NCBI RefSeq assembly: GCF_016458205.1
Contig: NZ_JAEMED010000012.1
Location: 1 to 50,085, forward strand
DNA: 50,085 bases
From: Streptococcus sp. 121
GTDB taxonomy: Bacteria; Bacillota; Bacilli; Lactobacillales; Streptococcaceae
Direction: 5' to 3'
The position numbers and the translations under genes were made by a program. Below the pieces are notes generated by a model that saw only the letters and a list, made by a program, of their open reading frames with translations, was not told the origin of the DNA and did no database searches. This document shows, in pieces, positions 1 to 8,705 of this stretch. Each line of letters begins with the position of its first letter. Position 1 is the first letter of the stretch.

Positions 1-173
1 TGTAATTTTATTTTCACGCTCAAGGCGTATTCGAGTTATCTCATGACTCTTATTCATCCAGTTTTAGTTACAGGCTCGGCAAAGCCCTAATAAACTTACG
101 GATTTGTATTGCTCATCTTTATTATATACCTGAACTAATTTTCCGTCATGAGTTAGCAGGCGAAGCCTGCTTG

Positions 174-275
174 GAGTTTTAGTTTACTTTTAGTACAAGG
201 CAGCGAGTCGTAGACAGTACTGAAGTACGGCAAGACGAGCTAACACAGTAATAAAAGATAAATTAAAAGAGTATA
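174..275 (+). repeat. BOX-like element, copy 1
   Basis: It has the same outer modules as the copies near 11.1, 17.7, 24.0, 24.2 and 40.1 kb: one arm with TAGTTTAC.TTTAGTACAAGGCAGCGAGTCG and the other with CGTCTTGCCGTA and GTTTATCTTTTATTAC on the opposite strand. The left tip is degenerate (GGAGTTTTAG instead of TATAGTCTTTTAG); the right tip GAGTATA is intact. The modules resemble boxA and boxC of pneumococcal BOX elements, with a minimal centre in place of boxB. Confidence 0.75.
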
Positions 276-372
276 AAATACAACAGGTCTCCCAGACCTA
301 TTGCACTATCATCATCAGCTATCCTCGTCATTCTTTGGAAATTCTGCGTGTATTCTGATTTTGAAATTAGTG
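276..372 (+). repeat. RUP-like element, right half only
   Basis: It contains the central dyad CAACAGGTCT-CCCAGACCTATTG, then a spacer and the terminal GTATTCTGATTTTGAAATT. The same module order is seen in the copy at 20963-21145. The left half is absent; BOX-like copy 1 sits in its place, so this looks like an element broken by a later insertion. Confidence 0.6.
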
Positions 373-426
373 TCGGATAAGTCAAAAAACCAGCAATTGC
401 TGGTTTTTTTGACTTATCCGACACTA
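368..426. terminator. Very long inverted repeat/terminator at the sufB 3' end
   Basis: Arms 368-396 and 397-426 are complementary except for one base in the A/T tract (six A against seven T). The core ACCAGCAATTGCTGGT with flanking A and T runs is a classical bidirectional intrinsic terminator. The outer 16 bp of the right arm (411-426) lies inside sufB and includes its stop codon. Confidence 0.8.
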
Positions 427-1829
427 CCTTCCATTTCATAACTAATCAAACGATTGAGTTCGACAGCGTATTCCATTGGAAGTTCTTTTGTAAATGGTTC
501 TACAAATCCCATGACAATCATCTCTGTTGCCTCTTGTTCAGACAAACCACGACTCATGAGGTAATAGAGTTGCTCTTCTGAGATTTTAGAAACCTTGGCT
601 TCGTGTTCCAAAGCCACTTGTGAGTTGTGGATTTCATTAAATGGGATGGTATCTGATTTAGACTGGTCATCCATGATAATGGTATCACACTCAATATGAC
701 TGACGGATTTCTTAGAATTACGGGCAAAGGTCACTTGACCTCGATAGTTTACTTCGCCGCCACTCTTCGCAATAGACTTCGAAACGATGGATGAGCTCGT
801 GTGAGGGGCATTGTGGATCATCTTAGCACCAGTATCCTGCACTTGCCCTTGGTTGGCAAAGGCGATAGACAGCATGGTTCCACGCGCACCTTCGCCATCA
901 AGGTAAACAGATGGGTACTTCATGGTCGTTTTAGCCCCGATATTCCCATCAATCCATTCAACGGTCGCATTTTTCATAGCTTTCGCTCGCTTGGTTACCA
1001 AGTTGTAGACATTGTCCGACCAGTTTTGAATCGTCGTGTAACGGACGTAGGCTCCTTCCAACGAGAAGATTTCTACGATGGCTGCGTGCAGACTATTGCT
1101 AGAATAGGTTGGAGCTGTACAGCCTTCAACATAGTGCACACTGGCCCCCTCATCCACAATAATCAAGGTTCGCTCAAACTGACCTGTGTTTTCATTGTTA
1201 ATCCGGAAATAGGTTTGGAGCGGAATATCCACTTTAACCCCTTTAGGCACATAGATAAAGGTTCCACCTGACCATACTGCACTATTCAAGGCAGCTAATT
1301 TATTGTCTGTTGGTGGAACAAGTTTGGCAAAATATTGCTTGAAAAGGTCTGGATATTCTTTCAAGGCAGAGTCTGTATCGGTAAAGATAATCCCTAGCTT
1401 TTCAAACTCCTCCTTCATATTGTGGTAAACCACTTCTGATTCATACTGGGCAGAAGCTCCCGCAAGATAAGCGCGTTCAGCTTCCGGAATCCCGATTCGT
1501 TCAAAGGTTTCTTTAATTTTTTCTGGAACGTCATCCCAAGAGCGAGCTGGTTTATCTGACGGTTTTTGGTAGTAGATGATGTCATCAAAGTTAATCTGGG
1601 TCAAATCAGCACCCCAAGTCTCCAATTCCATCTTCTTAAACGTCTCATAGGATTTAAGACGAAAATCCAACATCCACTGAGGTTCATTCTTTGCCGCTGA
1701 CAATTCACGAATAACATCCTCGCTCAACCCTTTACCAGTCGAGAGAATGGGATCAACATCGTCATGAAAACCAAATTTATATTCCCCCAAATCAATTGGC
1801 TTGGGTTCTACGCGTTCATTTTCAGCCAT
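414..1829 (-). CDS. sufB: Fe-S cluster assembly scaffold protein SufB
   Basis: This 471-residue protein is a SufB/SufD-family beta-helix scaffold and is the last gene of a sufC-sufD-sufS-sufU-sufB operon. SufB forms the SufBCD complex with the ATPase SufC and receives sulfur from SufS through SufU. Seen in the sequence: the N-terminal region containing [13 protein letters not shown], the [12 protein letters not shown] stretch near residue 190, the VEGCTAP cysteine motif near residue 255, and the C-terminal [20 protein letters not shown] region shared with SufB proteins. Its first base overlaps the sufU stop by one base (1829), so translation is probably coupled. The last codons lie in the arm of a long terminator hairpin. 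Family assignment is secure; partner roles come from knowledge of the family. Confidence 0.96.
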   Translation of the reverse strand: MAENERVEPKPIDLGEYKFGFHDDVDPILSTGKGLSEDVIRELSAAKNEPQWMLDFRLKSYETFKKMELETWGADLTQINFDDIIYYQKPSDKPARSWDDVPEKIKETFERIGIPEAERAYLAGASAQYESEVVYHNMKEEFEKLGIIFTDTDSALKEYPDLFKQYFAKLVPPTDNKLAALNSAVWSGGTFIYVPKGVKVDIPLQTYFRINNENTGQFERTLIIVDEGASVHYVEGCTAPTYSSNSLHAAIVEIFSLEGAYVRYTTIQNWSDNVYNLVTKRAKAMKNATVEWIDGNIGAKTTMKYPSVYLDGEGARGTMLSIAFANQGQVQDTGAKMIHNAPHTSSSIVSKSIAKSGGEVNYRGQVTFARNSKKSVSHIECDTIIMDDQSKSDTIPFNEIHNSQVALEHEAKVSKISEEQLYYLMSRGLSEQEATEMIVMGFVEPFTKELPMEYAVELNRLISYEMEGSVG

Positions 1830-2275
1830 TATTTTCCTTTCGTTTCATTTACTTCCATTGCTTTTTTCAAAGCATTCCATGCAAGAGTGGCACATTTAAT
1901 CCGCTGCGGGAACTGTGCAACCCCAGACAAAAAGGCTGCGTCACCGAGCTGGTCGGTCGAGGACAATTCTAGCCCTTGTACTAGATCAGAGAAATCCTGG
2001 GCAAGTGCCCTAACCTCTTCTTCTTTTTTTCCAATCACAAGGTCCGTCATCATGGAGGCGGAGGCTGTCGAAATGCTACAACCCGAATTGATAAAGGAAA
2101 TATCTCGAATTCGACCTTCCTCATCCTTGAGCAAAAAGAGTTGAATCACATCGCCACAGGTCGGGTTGTTCAAATGAATCGGCTCCACTCCGGACAAAGT
2201 CCCCTGGTGATGGGGATGTCTGGAATGCTCTGCCACTAGCGTTCGATAGAGACTGTCCAATTTAGAAAATGCCAT
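1829..2275 (-). CDS. sufU: Sulfur-transfer/scaffold protein SufU
   Basis: This 148-residue IscU-like protein belongs to the SufU type, which takes persulfide sulfur from SufS. The start chosen is the ATG at 2275 ([12 protein letters not shown]); a longer frame upstream overlaps sufS and lacks family resemblance. Visible ligand candidates are the cysteines in NPTCGD, NSGCSIS and RIKCATLAW plus the aspartate of CGD, the zinc/cluster ligands known for the family. It overlaps the 3' end of sufS by 14 bases and sufB by one base, a typical tightly coupled operon arrangement. Confidence 0.95.
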   Translation of the reverse strand: MAFSKLDSLYRTLVAEHSRHPHHQGTLSGVEPIHLNNPTCGDVIQLFLLKDEEGRIRDISFINSGCSISTASASMMTDLVIGKKEEEVRALAQDFSDLVQGLELSSTDQLGDAAFLSGVAQFPQRIKCATLAWNALKKAMEVNETKGK

Positions 2276-3494
2276 TAAAAAACTCCTTTGTTTTCTCCAA
2301 AGCCTGGACAAGGCGATCGCAATCTTCCTTGGTATTGTATGCATAGAGACTAGCCCGCAGCGTAGCACCAACTCCTAAATAGGACAGCAGAGGCTGGGCA
2401 CAATGATGCCCCGCCCTTACAGCGACCCCTTCATAATCCAAGGCAGTCGCTACATCATGCGGATGCAACCCCTCAAGGTTGAAGGAAATCAAACCCGTTC
2501 TCCCTTCCAAAGAAGGAGGTCCATAGATTTCCACCCCCTCAACCGACTGCAGGCCTCGCCAAAGATAGGCTAGTAAATCCTTATCCTGAGCCGCAAGTCG
2601 GTCCATCCCTAAATCATTTAGATAATCAACAGCAGCTCCCAAACCAATCGCTTCCGCAATTGGAGGTGTTCCAGCCTCCAATTTCCAAGGTAGATCCGTC
2701 CAGGTTGACTCTTGTTCAAAAACAAAGTCAATCATCTCGCCGCCAAATTCTACCGGTTCCAACTCCTTCAAATGAGATTCTTTACCATAAAGAACCCCAA
2801 TCCCGGTTGGCCCCATCATCTTATGACCGGAAAAGACTAGAAAATCGACCTCTAATTGCTGAACATCAACAGGAAGGTGCGGCACAGACTGAGCTCCATC
2901 TACCACTAGGTAAGCCCCCACATCGTGAACCCAGTCAGCAATCTCTGCAATCGGATTTTCTATCCCTAGCACATTGGAGACATGGGCCAAAGAAACTACC
3001 TGTGTGGCTGGATTCAATTTAGCCTTAACATCATCCAAATCCAGACGACCATCTTTGAGATAGACATAAACCAATTTGGCTCCTGTTCGTTGACAAACCT
3101 GTTGCCAAGGAACAATATTGGAATGGTGCTCCATGATCGAAATCAGAACCTCATCTCCAGGGGACAATTGGGGTTCTAACATCCGAGCTAGATGGTTGAG
3201 ACCTGTCGTTGTTCCCCGAGTAAAGATAACTTCTCTTTCAGAAGCGGCTCCGATAAAGGACGCGACTTTTCGTCGCGCTTCTTCATAGGCTTGGGTCGCA
3301 GACTCCCCTAAACTATGAACACCACGGTGAACGTTCGCGTTAATTTCCTGATAATAGCGATCCATGGCCTCGATTACAGCACAGGGCTTTTGGCTCGTTG
3401 CTGCACTATCCAAGTAGACGAGGTCCTCATCATGGACCTGCTGGTCGAGAATGGGAAAGTCTTTTTGAATCTGCCGACCGTCGATTGGCTGCAT
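2262..3494 (-). CDS. sufS: Cysteine desulfurase SufS
   Basis: This 410-residue PLP-dependent group II cysteine desulfurase removes sulfur from L-cysteine, giving alanine and an enzyme persulfide for Fe-S assembly. Seen: the N-terminal YLDSAATSQKP motif, MEHHSNIVPW, the PLP lysine in FSGHKMMGPTGIG and the catalytic cysteine in RAGHHCAQP near residue 365. An AAGAGGA ribosome site lies just upstream of the ATG. It sits 15 bases after sufD and overlaps sufU by 14 bases. Confidence 0.96.
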   Translation of the reverse strand: MQPIDGRQIQKDFPILDQQVHDEDLVYLDSAATSQKPCAVIEAMDRYYQEINANVHRGVHSLGESATQAYEEARRKVASFIGAASEREVIFTRGTTTGLNHLARMLEPQLSPGDEVLISIMEHHSNIVPWQQVCQRTGAKLVYVYLKDGRLDLDDVKAKLNPATQVVSLAHVSNVLGIENPIAEIADWVHDVGAYLVVDGAQSVPHLPVDVQQLEVDFLVFSGHKMMGPTGIGVLYGKESHLKELEPVEFGGEMIDFVFEQESTWTDLPWKLEAGTPPIAEAIGLGAAVDYLNDLGMDRLAAQDKDLLAYLWRGLQSVEGVEIYGPPSLEGRTGLISFNLEGLHPHDVATALDYEGVAVRAGHHCAQPLLSYLGVGATLRASLYAYNTKEDCDRLVQALEKTKEFFNGIF

Positions 3495-3509
3495 GGCTAC
3501 TCCTCTTGT

Positions 3510-4772
3510 TTATCTTTTACTTAACTTATCTTCAATCACTTGGATCATGTCGTCTCGAACTTCTTTAACAGGGATTTCTACAATAACGGCCCCCAAGAAG
3601 CCACGAACGACTAAGCGTTCCGCAGTTGCTCGGTCCAATCCTCGACTCATAAGGTAATAAAGGTCCTCTGGGTCTACCTGACCAATAGAAGCTGCGTGGC
3701 CGGCTGTTACTTCATTCTCATCAATTAACAGAATTGGGTTTGCATCTGACCGAGCCTGATCTGACAACATCAAAACGCGGCTTTCTTGTTGGGCATCTGC
3801 CCCTTTGGCACCACGAATAATGTGACCAATTCCATTAAAGGTCAAGGTTGCTTTTTCCAAGATAACGCCGTGTTGGAAGATATTTCCAACTGAGTTGGCA
3901 CCATGGTTGGTTATCCGGCTGTCAATTCCTTGAACTTGTTTGCCAGATGAGAGAGCGACCACTTTCATATCCGCATGGCTTCCGCGTCCAATTAAGTCGG
4001 CATCAAAGGCAGCCACTACATTTCCCTCGTTCATCACACCGAGAGCCCAGTCAATGGTGGCATCATTGCCAATCCGGCCTCTACGGGTCAGGTAGGTGGT
4101 CAGGTTCTTACCAAGGCGGTCAATGGCAGAGAATTTAACGTGAGCCCCTGCCTGAGCAATCACTTCAACCGTAATATTGGCTGTAACTTTTTCTTGACCT
4201 TCACCCAAGGTTTCCAAGCGTTCCAAGTAAGAAAACTTACTATTGCGACCTGCAATCACTAAGATGTGCTTATTGAAGGGGACGCTTGAATCACTTTCCT
4301 GGTAAAAAATTCCTTCTAAGGGTTGAGCAATCTCTACATTATCTGGAACATACAAAACAGCTGCACTGTTAAAATAGGCTGTGTGATAAGCCGCAAGTCT
4401 GTCTGCATCGTAGGCTAGGGCAGACATAAAATGTTCTTCCACAACTTCTGGAATTTCTTCTAGGGCTGTTGCCAAGTCCGTAAAAATAACACCTTGCTCC
4501 ATCAATTCAGGAGACAATTGTTCTAAGACTGTTTGAGTCCCTACTTGCACCAACTTGGGATTACTGCTGAGGTCCGCAAAGGCAGGAACATTCCCACTAG
4601 CCTCACTCAGCTCAAGCCGACCATCTCCCAAATTCCAACGATGAAACTTGACCCGCTCAATTCTGGGCAAGTCCAGTTCTTGGATTTTATCAAATGCTTT
4701 CAAGCGCAAGTCTTGTAACCATACTGGCTCTGCCTGGGCTTGCGAAAAAGCCAAAATGCTTTCTTTCGTCAT
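3510..4772 (-). CDS. sufD: Fe-S cluster assembly protein SufD
   Basis: This 420-residue SufB/SufD-family protein is the partner of SufB and SufC in the SufBCD scaffold. Seen: the C-terminal SufBD core with DQARSDANPILLIDENEVTAGHAAS and the [23 protein letters not shown] segment, which parallels the corresponding part of SufB. The N-terminal half is more variable, as usual for SufD. It lies 21 bases after sufC and 15 bases before sufS, all on one strand, so it is very probably transcribed with them. Confidence 0.95.
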   Translation of the reverse strand: MTKESILAFSQAQAEPVWLQDLRLKAFDKIQELDLPRIERVKFHRWNLGDGRLELSEASGNVPAFADLSSNPKLVQVGTQTVLEQLSPELMEQGVIFTDLATALEEIPEVVEEHFMSALAYDADRLAAYHTAYFNSAAVLYVPDNVEIAQPLEGIFYQESDSSVPFNKHILVIAGRNSKFSYLERLETLGEGQEKVTANITVEVIAQAGAHVKFSAIDRLGKNLTTYLTRRGRIGNDATIDWALGVMNEGNVVAAFDADLIGRGSHADMKVVALSSGKQVQGIDSRITNHGANSVGNIFQHGVILEKATLTFNGIGHIIRGAKGADAQQESRVLMLSDQARSDANPILLIDENEVTAGHAASIGQVDPEDLYYLMSRGLDRATAERLVVRGFLGAVIVEIPVKEVRDDMIQVIEDKLSKR

Positions 4773-4793
4773 CGTTTCCTCCTCAGCCTAGGC

Positions 4794-5564
4794 TTATACT
4801 TCTTCCTCGTATGCAAACCCGAGCTCTTCTGCAATTTTCGCATAACCTTCTTTTTCCAAGCGGGCTGCCAACTCAGGACCACCAGAGAGAACCACTTTTC
4901 CGTCCATCATGACATGCACGGCATCTGGTTGAATGTAGTTCAGCAAACGCTGGTAGTGAGTAATAATCATGGCACCAAAGCCTTCTCCTCGCATCGCATT
5001 AACCCCTTTAGAAACAACCTTAAGGGCATCAATATCCAAACCAGAGTCAATTTCGTCTAGAAGAGCAAAGGTTGGTTCCAACATTAAGAGTTGTAAAATT
5101 TCATTGCGTTTTTTCTCACCACCTGAGAATCCTTCGTTAAGGTAGCGCTCTGCCATTTCTTCTTTCATGTTAAGAAGGGCCATTTTCTCATCCAATTTCG
5201 TGATAAAATCACGAACAGAAATCTTGTCCTCTTCCTCCTTGCCTGAGTTCATGGCTGCACGAATAAACTCTGCATTGGTGATGCCTGGGATTTCACTAGG
5301 ATACTGCATCGCTAAGAAGAGCCCCATTCGTGCCCGTTCGTCTACTTCCAATTCCAAAATGTTAACCCCATCCAACAGAACTTCCCCTTGGGTAACTTCA
5401 TAGTTAGGGTTCCCCATAATCGCAGCGGACAAGGTTGATTTTCCGGTTCCGTTTGGTCCCATGATAGCCGCAACTTCACCCGTCTTGAGGGTTAAGTTAA
5501 CTCCCTTTAAAATTTCCTTATCCTCAATGGATACATGGAGATCTTTAATTTCCAATACTGACAT
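4794..5564 (-). CDS. sufC: Fe-S assembly ATPase SufC
   Basis: This 256-residue ABC-type ATPase is the cytosolic energy subunit of the SufBCD complex. Seen: Walker A GPNGTGKST near residue 35, the Q-loop MQYPSEIPG, the signature FSGGEKKRNEI and Walker B FALLDEIDSGLD. It is the first gene of the suf operon. A TATACT hexamer (about 5598-5603 on the minus strand) lies just downstream of the preceding terminator and could be the operon's -10; no good -35 is seen. No SufR- or Fur-type site was recognised. Confidence 0.96.
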   Translation of the reverse strand: MSVLEIKDLHVSIEDKEILKGVNLTLKTGEVAAIMGPNGTGKSTLSAAIMGNPNYEVTQGEVLLDGVNILELEVDERARMGLFLAMQYPSEIPGITNAEFIRAAMNSGKEEEDKISVRDFITKLDEKMALLNMKEEMAERYLNEGFSGGEKKRNEILQLLMLEPTFALLDEIDSGLDIDALKVVSKGVNAMRGEGFGAMIITHYQRLLNYIQPDAVHVMMDGKVVLSGGPELAARLEKEGYAKIAEELGFAYEEEV

Positions 5565-5603
5565 GATTTGATCCTTCCTTCTAGGTAATACGGTTTAAGT
5601 ATA

Positions 5604-5634
5604 ACAAAAAAAAGCCTCTGAGGCTTTTTTTGTG
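5604..5634. terminator. Bidirectional terminator between tagO and sufC
   Basis: A short GCCTC-TGAGGC hairpin is flanked by eight A and seven or eight T. It follows the tagO-type gene on the minus strand and separates it from the suf operon. Confidence 0.85.
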
Positions 5635-5651
5635 TTTAGAATTATTCTTAT

Positions 5652-6803
5652 CTACTTTTCTTGCCGTCTCCGACGCACTTCCTCCCGATAAGCCGAATTT
5701 CCAATGAACCGCAGGGTATTCAATAAGGGCGCCCGATCAGGCCCTAAAATTCCTAATAATTCTACAAACAATTCGGTTCCAAGTGCCAAAGCCAATAGAA
5801 GCAAAATCCCCCCAATTCGGCTTGATACATTGAGCAAAAGGGAAATCATAGAAAAGATAAAGGTAATCCCATAAATCACCAGCACAGTCCCTCGATGAGT
5901 CAAACCAAGACTCAATAGACGATGGTGCAAGTGGTGGCGATCCGCTTCCGAAATCTTTCGCCCCGCCAGACGTCGGCGAATAATGGCCATCAAGGTATCT
6001 GTAATCGGTACCCCTAAAATGATCATAGGCGTAATAACTGCGACAGCTGTCGCATTCTTCAAACCTTGTAGGGATAAAACCGAGATCATAAATCCCAAGA
6101 ACAGAGCCCCTGTATCCCCTAAAAAGATAATCGCCGGATGATAGTTATAGGGAAAAAATCCCCCAATTGCCATAACCAAGAGTAAAATCAACATGGTCAA
6201 AAAGAGATTATCTTGTGGTAGGAAAAAATAAGACACAATGGCCATGGTCCCTAGCGAAATAATGGACACGCCGCTTACCAAACCATCCAAACCATCCAGG
6301 AGATTGACCGCATTGGTTATAGCTGCAATCCAAATCAATGTTAGGACAAAAGATAAAATCGGACCAAAATGTAAAATGGGTCCCCCAAAAGGAATTTTAA
6401 AATTGTCCAAACGGAAATCCGTCAAGGCCCAAATCAGAACAGCAGCCGTCAGAATCCCCAACATCTTATGAGCAGGCTTCAAATCTAAAATATCATCCAA
6501 CAATCCCGTCAGAACAACTACTCCACCCGCAAGTAAAACTGGCCAAACATACTCTAAATAAGTCTGCCCAAAAGCTGTCACCTTGACAATCCCTGGCATA
6601 ATAAAGAGATTCACCAAGCCAAAGGACAGGAAAATTGCCAATCCACCAGCGGTCGGCATGGGCTTGGTATTTATCCGCCTTGCATTTGGATAATCCACCG
6701 CCCCAATCCGAAAGGATAAGAGCCGAACTAAGGGGGTCAACACGATGCTCCCTAAAAAGGTCGCAATCAAAGCTAATATAAAAGAAAGGGCAAAGGGTAC
6801 CAT
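5652..6803 (-). CDS. tagO: Undecaprenyl-phosphate GlcNAc-1-phosphate transferase (TagO/RgpG/WecA family)
   Basis: This 383-residue polytopic membrane enzyme transfers GlcNAc-1-phosphate from UDP-GlcNAc to undecaprenyl phosphate, the first step of teichoic acid or rhamnose-glucose polysaccharide synthesis. Seen: about ten hydrophobic segments, the family motifs DYPNARRINTKPMPTAGG, LLDDILDLKP, NAVNLLDGLDGL and FLGDTGALFLG, and the cytoplasmic HHLHHRLLSLGLTHR loop. It starts three bases after the mecA stop, with an AAAGGATTTAGAC ribosome site that overlaps the end of mecA. The mecA-rgpG-suf order is known in other streptococci. Whether the product primes teichoic acid or a rhamnan polymer cannot be told from this window. 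Confidence 0.93.
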   Translation of the reverse strand: MVPFALSFILALIATFLGSIVLTPLVRLLSFRIGAVDYPNARRINTKPMPTAGGLAIFLSFGLVNLFIMPGIVKVTAFGQTYLEYVWPVLLAGGVVVLTGLLDDILDLKPAHKMLGILTAAVLIWALTDFRLDNFKIPFGGPILHFGPILSFVLTLIWIAAITNAVNLLDGLDGLVSGVSIISLGTMAIVSYFFLPQDNLFLTMLILLLVMAIGGFFPYNYHPAIIFLGDTGALFLGFMISVLSLQGLKNATAVAVITPMIILGVPITDTLMAIIRRRLAGRKISEADRHHLHHRLLSLGLTHRGTVLVIYGITFIFSMISLLLNVSSRIGGILLLLALALGTELFVELLGILGPDRAPLLNTLRFIGNSAYREEVRRRRQEK

Positions 6804-6805
6804 GT

Positions 6806-7576
6806 CTAAATCCTTTGTAAGTCTTCAATCGCATTCCCGTAAAGTAAAACTGTCCCATGTTCCTGAAGAACAGGTCTCGTTACCTGAGACTCTTCCGCCA
6901 TTTCCCGCATGCGAGCCATCAAATAAACCGGATACTTACCAGGCATCTGGCCCGTATTCACTAAAACAGTCAGATAATAGTGGCCCTTATATTTATACAA
7001 CTCGGAACCATCGTAGTCATAATCAACCAAATCTACATAGGCACGAACCTTCGCAAAATCTGAAAATTGCAGAACATAATACAAAAAATGATTTGCTGGT
7101 TTTTTTTCTTCACTTTCTTGCGCCTGCTCCCCGTCCACTTCTTCCTCTCGATCAGCTTCAACCTGCTTCCGGAAGGTGTCCAATTCACTCAGCAGCTCAT
7201 CCGACTGTGGATCCTGACTATAGTTCTTTAGCGCCTCTTCCATGGCCTTGATAAACTGCTCTGGATCCATGTCCGGGAAATCCTCCATTTGAGGCAAGTC
7301 CTCAAAGTCGAAATCCTCAAAATTGATGGGTTTGTCCACATCAGACTTGGTCACAAAGACATCCAAGCGATCTGGTTTTGGAGTCACCCGAAAACTCAGC
7401 ATTCCCGAATCCAGAAAATTCTCCGGTAAATCCAATTCGTCTAGAATGGTGTAAAAGAAATCTTCCGTTTTTTCTTGCGGAACCAAAAAATCCGCCAACT
7501 CCATTCCTCTTTCTTCCAAATCGTTCATACTGATCGAAATCTTTAAAGTTCGATCATTTAATTGTTTCATTTTCAT
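6806..7576 (-). CDS. mecA: Adaptor protein MecA
   Basis: This 256-residue adaptor delivers substrates such as competence regulators to ClpCP. Seen: the typical N-terminal region (MKQLNDRTLKISISMNDLEERGM), a long acidic linker at about residues 85-150, and the C-terminal ClpC-binding domain with LYKYKGHYYLTV and an alpha/beta pattern. The first ATG (7576) is preferred because GATGAGG lies seven bases upstream; the alternative ATG is two codons later. A strong promoter lies at 7595-7623. It forms a unit with the downstream tagO-type gene. Confidence 0.94.
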   Translation of the reverse strand: MKMKQLNDRTLKISISMNDLEERGMELADFLVPQEKTEDFFYTILDELDLPENFLDSGMLSFRVTPKPDRLDVFVTKSDVDKPINFEDFDFEDLPQMEDFPDMDPEQFIKAMEEALKNYSQDPQSDELLSELDTFRKQVEADREEEVDGEQAQESEEKKPANHFLYYVLQFSDFAKVRAYVDLVDYDYDGSELYKYKGHYYLTVLVNTGQMPGKYPVYLMARMREMAEESQVTRPVLQEHGTVLLYGNAIEDLQRI

Positions 7577-7594
7577 TTAAATACCTCATCCTCC

Positions 7595-7623
7595 AGTATA
7601 CTGAATTTTCCTTAAGATTTCAA
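7595..7623 (-). promoter_or_regulatory. mecA-tagO promoter
   Basis: On the minus strand TTGAAA (7618-7623) and TATACT (7595-7600) are separated by exactly 17 bases, 19 bases before the mecA start. Confidence 0.75.
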
Positions 7624-7655
7624 AAAAAGAGCGGAATCTCGCTCCACTCTTTTGC
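7618..7655 (-). terminator. uppP terminator
   Basis: On the minus strand a ten-pair stem (AAAGAGTGGA with TTCCGCTCTTT, loop GCGAGA) ends in a T run immediately after uppP. The T run overlaps the -35 of the mecA promoter. Confidence 0.85.
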
Positions 7656-7657
7656 AT

Positions 7658-8503
7658 TTAAGCCAAAAAGGCACGTACCCCTGCATAGATTAGCAAGAGA
7701 ATACCTAGAACAATACGGTATTTCCCAAAAATAGTGAAATCATTCTGCTTCACGTAACCTGTCAAAAAGCGGATGGCATACAGACTGACTCCGAAGGCTG
7801 TCAACATGGCCACTGCCAACAAGAGACCCTCAGCCCCTGTTAAAGTATTGCCATTCAGGATAAACTTAAGCACTTTGACCCCACTGGCTCCAAACATCAC
7901 CGGAATCCCTAGAAAGAAAGTGAATTCTGTCACCACAGACCGACTGGTGCCATTTAACAAACCACCCACAATGGTCGCACCGGAACGACTTGTCCCAGGA
8001 AAAAGTGCTAAGACTTGGAAAAATCCAATCTTCAAGGCTGTTGAATAAGGCAGATCTTCTAAGCGAGTAATACTTGGATGCTTCACAAAGTCTTGGCGCT
8101 CAATCACAATAAAGGCTACCCCATAGATGATCAACATCAGAGCAATGGAAACAGGATTGTAAAAGTGAGCCTCAAACCATGAATCCAAAGGAACCCCGAT
8201 GACCATTGCTGGTAGAATAGCCACTAAAACTTTGGACCACAGTGACCAAGTTTGTCTCACTTCTTCTTTGGATTTACCCGGTTTGAAAGGGTTGAGCTTT
8301 CCAAAATAAATAACGACAACTGCTAAAATCGCTCCTAGCTGAATGACGACATTAAACATGTCCATAAAATCAGCTGAAACATTCTTAAACTGGAGCCATT
8401 CCTGCAAAAGCAACAGGTGACCCGTACTGGAAATTGGCAACCACTCTGTAATCCCTTCCACAATTCCAAAAATGATCGCTTTTAGTAATTCAATGACAAT
8501 CAT
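7658..8503 (-). CDS. uppP: Undecaprenyl-diphosphatase UppP (BacA)
   Basis: This 281-residue membrane enzyme dephosphorylates undecaprenyl pyrophosphate and so recycles the lipid carrier for cell-wall synthesis; it also gives bacitracin tolerance. Seen: the motifs [18 protein letters not shown] at the N terminus and [11 protein letters not shown] in the middle, plus eight or so hydrophobic segments. The start at 8503 is chosen because GGAGGACAAAAGGAC precedes the ATG and the motif lies at the expected distance; the frame is open another 23 codons upstream without family similarity. Confidence 0.95.
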   Translation of the reverse strand: MIVIELLKAIIFGIVEGITEWLPISSTGHLLLLQEWLQFKNVSADFMDMFNVVIQLGAILAVVVIYFGKLNPFKPGKSKEEVRQTWSLWSKVLVAILPAMVIGVPLDSWFEAHFYNPVSIALMLIIYGVAFIVIERQDFVKHPSITRLEDLPYSTALKIGFFQVLALFPGTSRSGATIVGGLLNGTSRSVVTEFTFFLGIPVMFGASGVKVLKFILNGNTLTGAEGLLLAVAMLTAFGVSLYAIRFLTGYVKQNDFTIFGKYRIVLGILLLIYAGVRAFLA

Positions 8504-8530
8504 GTCCTTTTGTCCTCCATAACAGACTTG

Positions 8531-8540
8531 ATTATACCAC
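8531..8540 (-). promoter_or_regulatory. Extended -10 promoter of uppP
   Basis: On the minus strand TGGTATAAT (TATAAT at 8531-8536) is an extended -10. No clear -35 is seen, as is usual with this type. Confidence 0.55.
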
Positions 8541-8625
8541 AAGCCTCTTTTAGAGACCAGAAAAATCCACAAATTCCGACTGATCTAGACAAGTTAGTCC
8601 CTAAAAAGACCACCCATACCATACT

Positions 8626-8639
8626 TTAAAACGTTTTCA
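8626..8639 (-). promoter_or_regulatory. Candidate cre site upstream of the amino-acid ABC genes
   Basis: The minus-strand sequence TGAAAACGTTTTAA matches the CcpA consensus TGWAANCGNTNWCA at 13 of 14 positions. It lies just upstream of the -35 of the next promoter. Confidence 0.4.
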
Positions 8640-8652
8640 CTAAAAAATTATA

Positions 8653-8681
8653 TTGATTTGTCTACTCTTTTCCTATATAAT
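8653..8681 (+). promoter_or_regulatory. Promoter of the amino-acid ABC operon
   Basis: TTGATT (8653-8658) and TATAAT (8676-8681) have a 17-base spacer, and the start codon lies 24 bases downstream with an AAGGAGG ribosome site. Confidence 0.75.
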
Positions 8682-8705
8682 GAAATAATTTAGAAGGAGG
8701 TTCCT

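Larger units (their letters stand above)
1..413. repeat. Gene-free left edge made of repeat debris
   Basis: No gene is seen here. Bases 156-170 form a short hairpin (GCAGG-CGAAG-CCTGC). Bases about 174-275 are a BOX-like element and about 276-372 the right half of a RUP-like element (listed separately). The last part forms the sufB terminator. The first 155 bases contain no recognisable coding frame or RNA. Confidence 0.6.
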
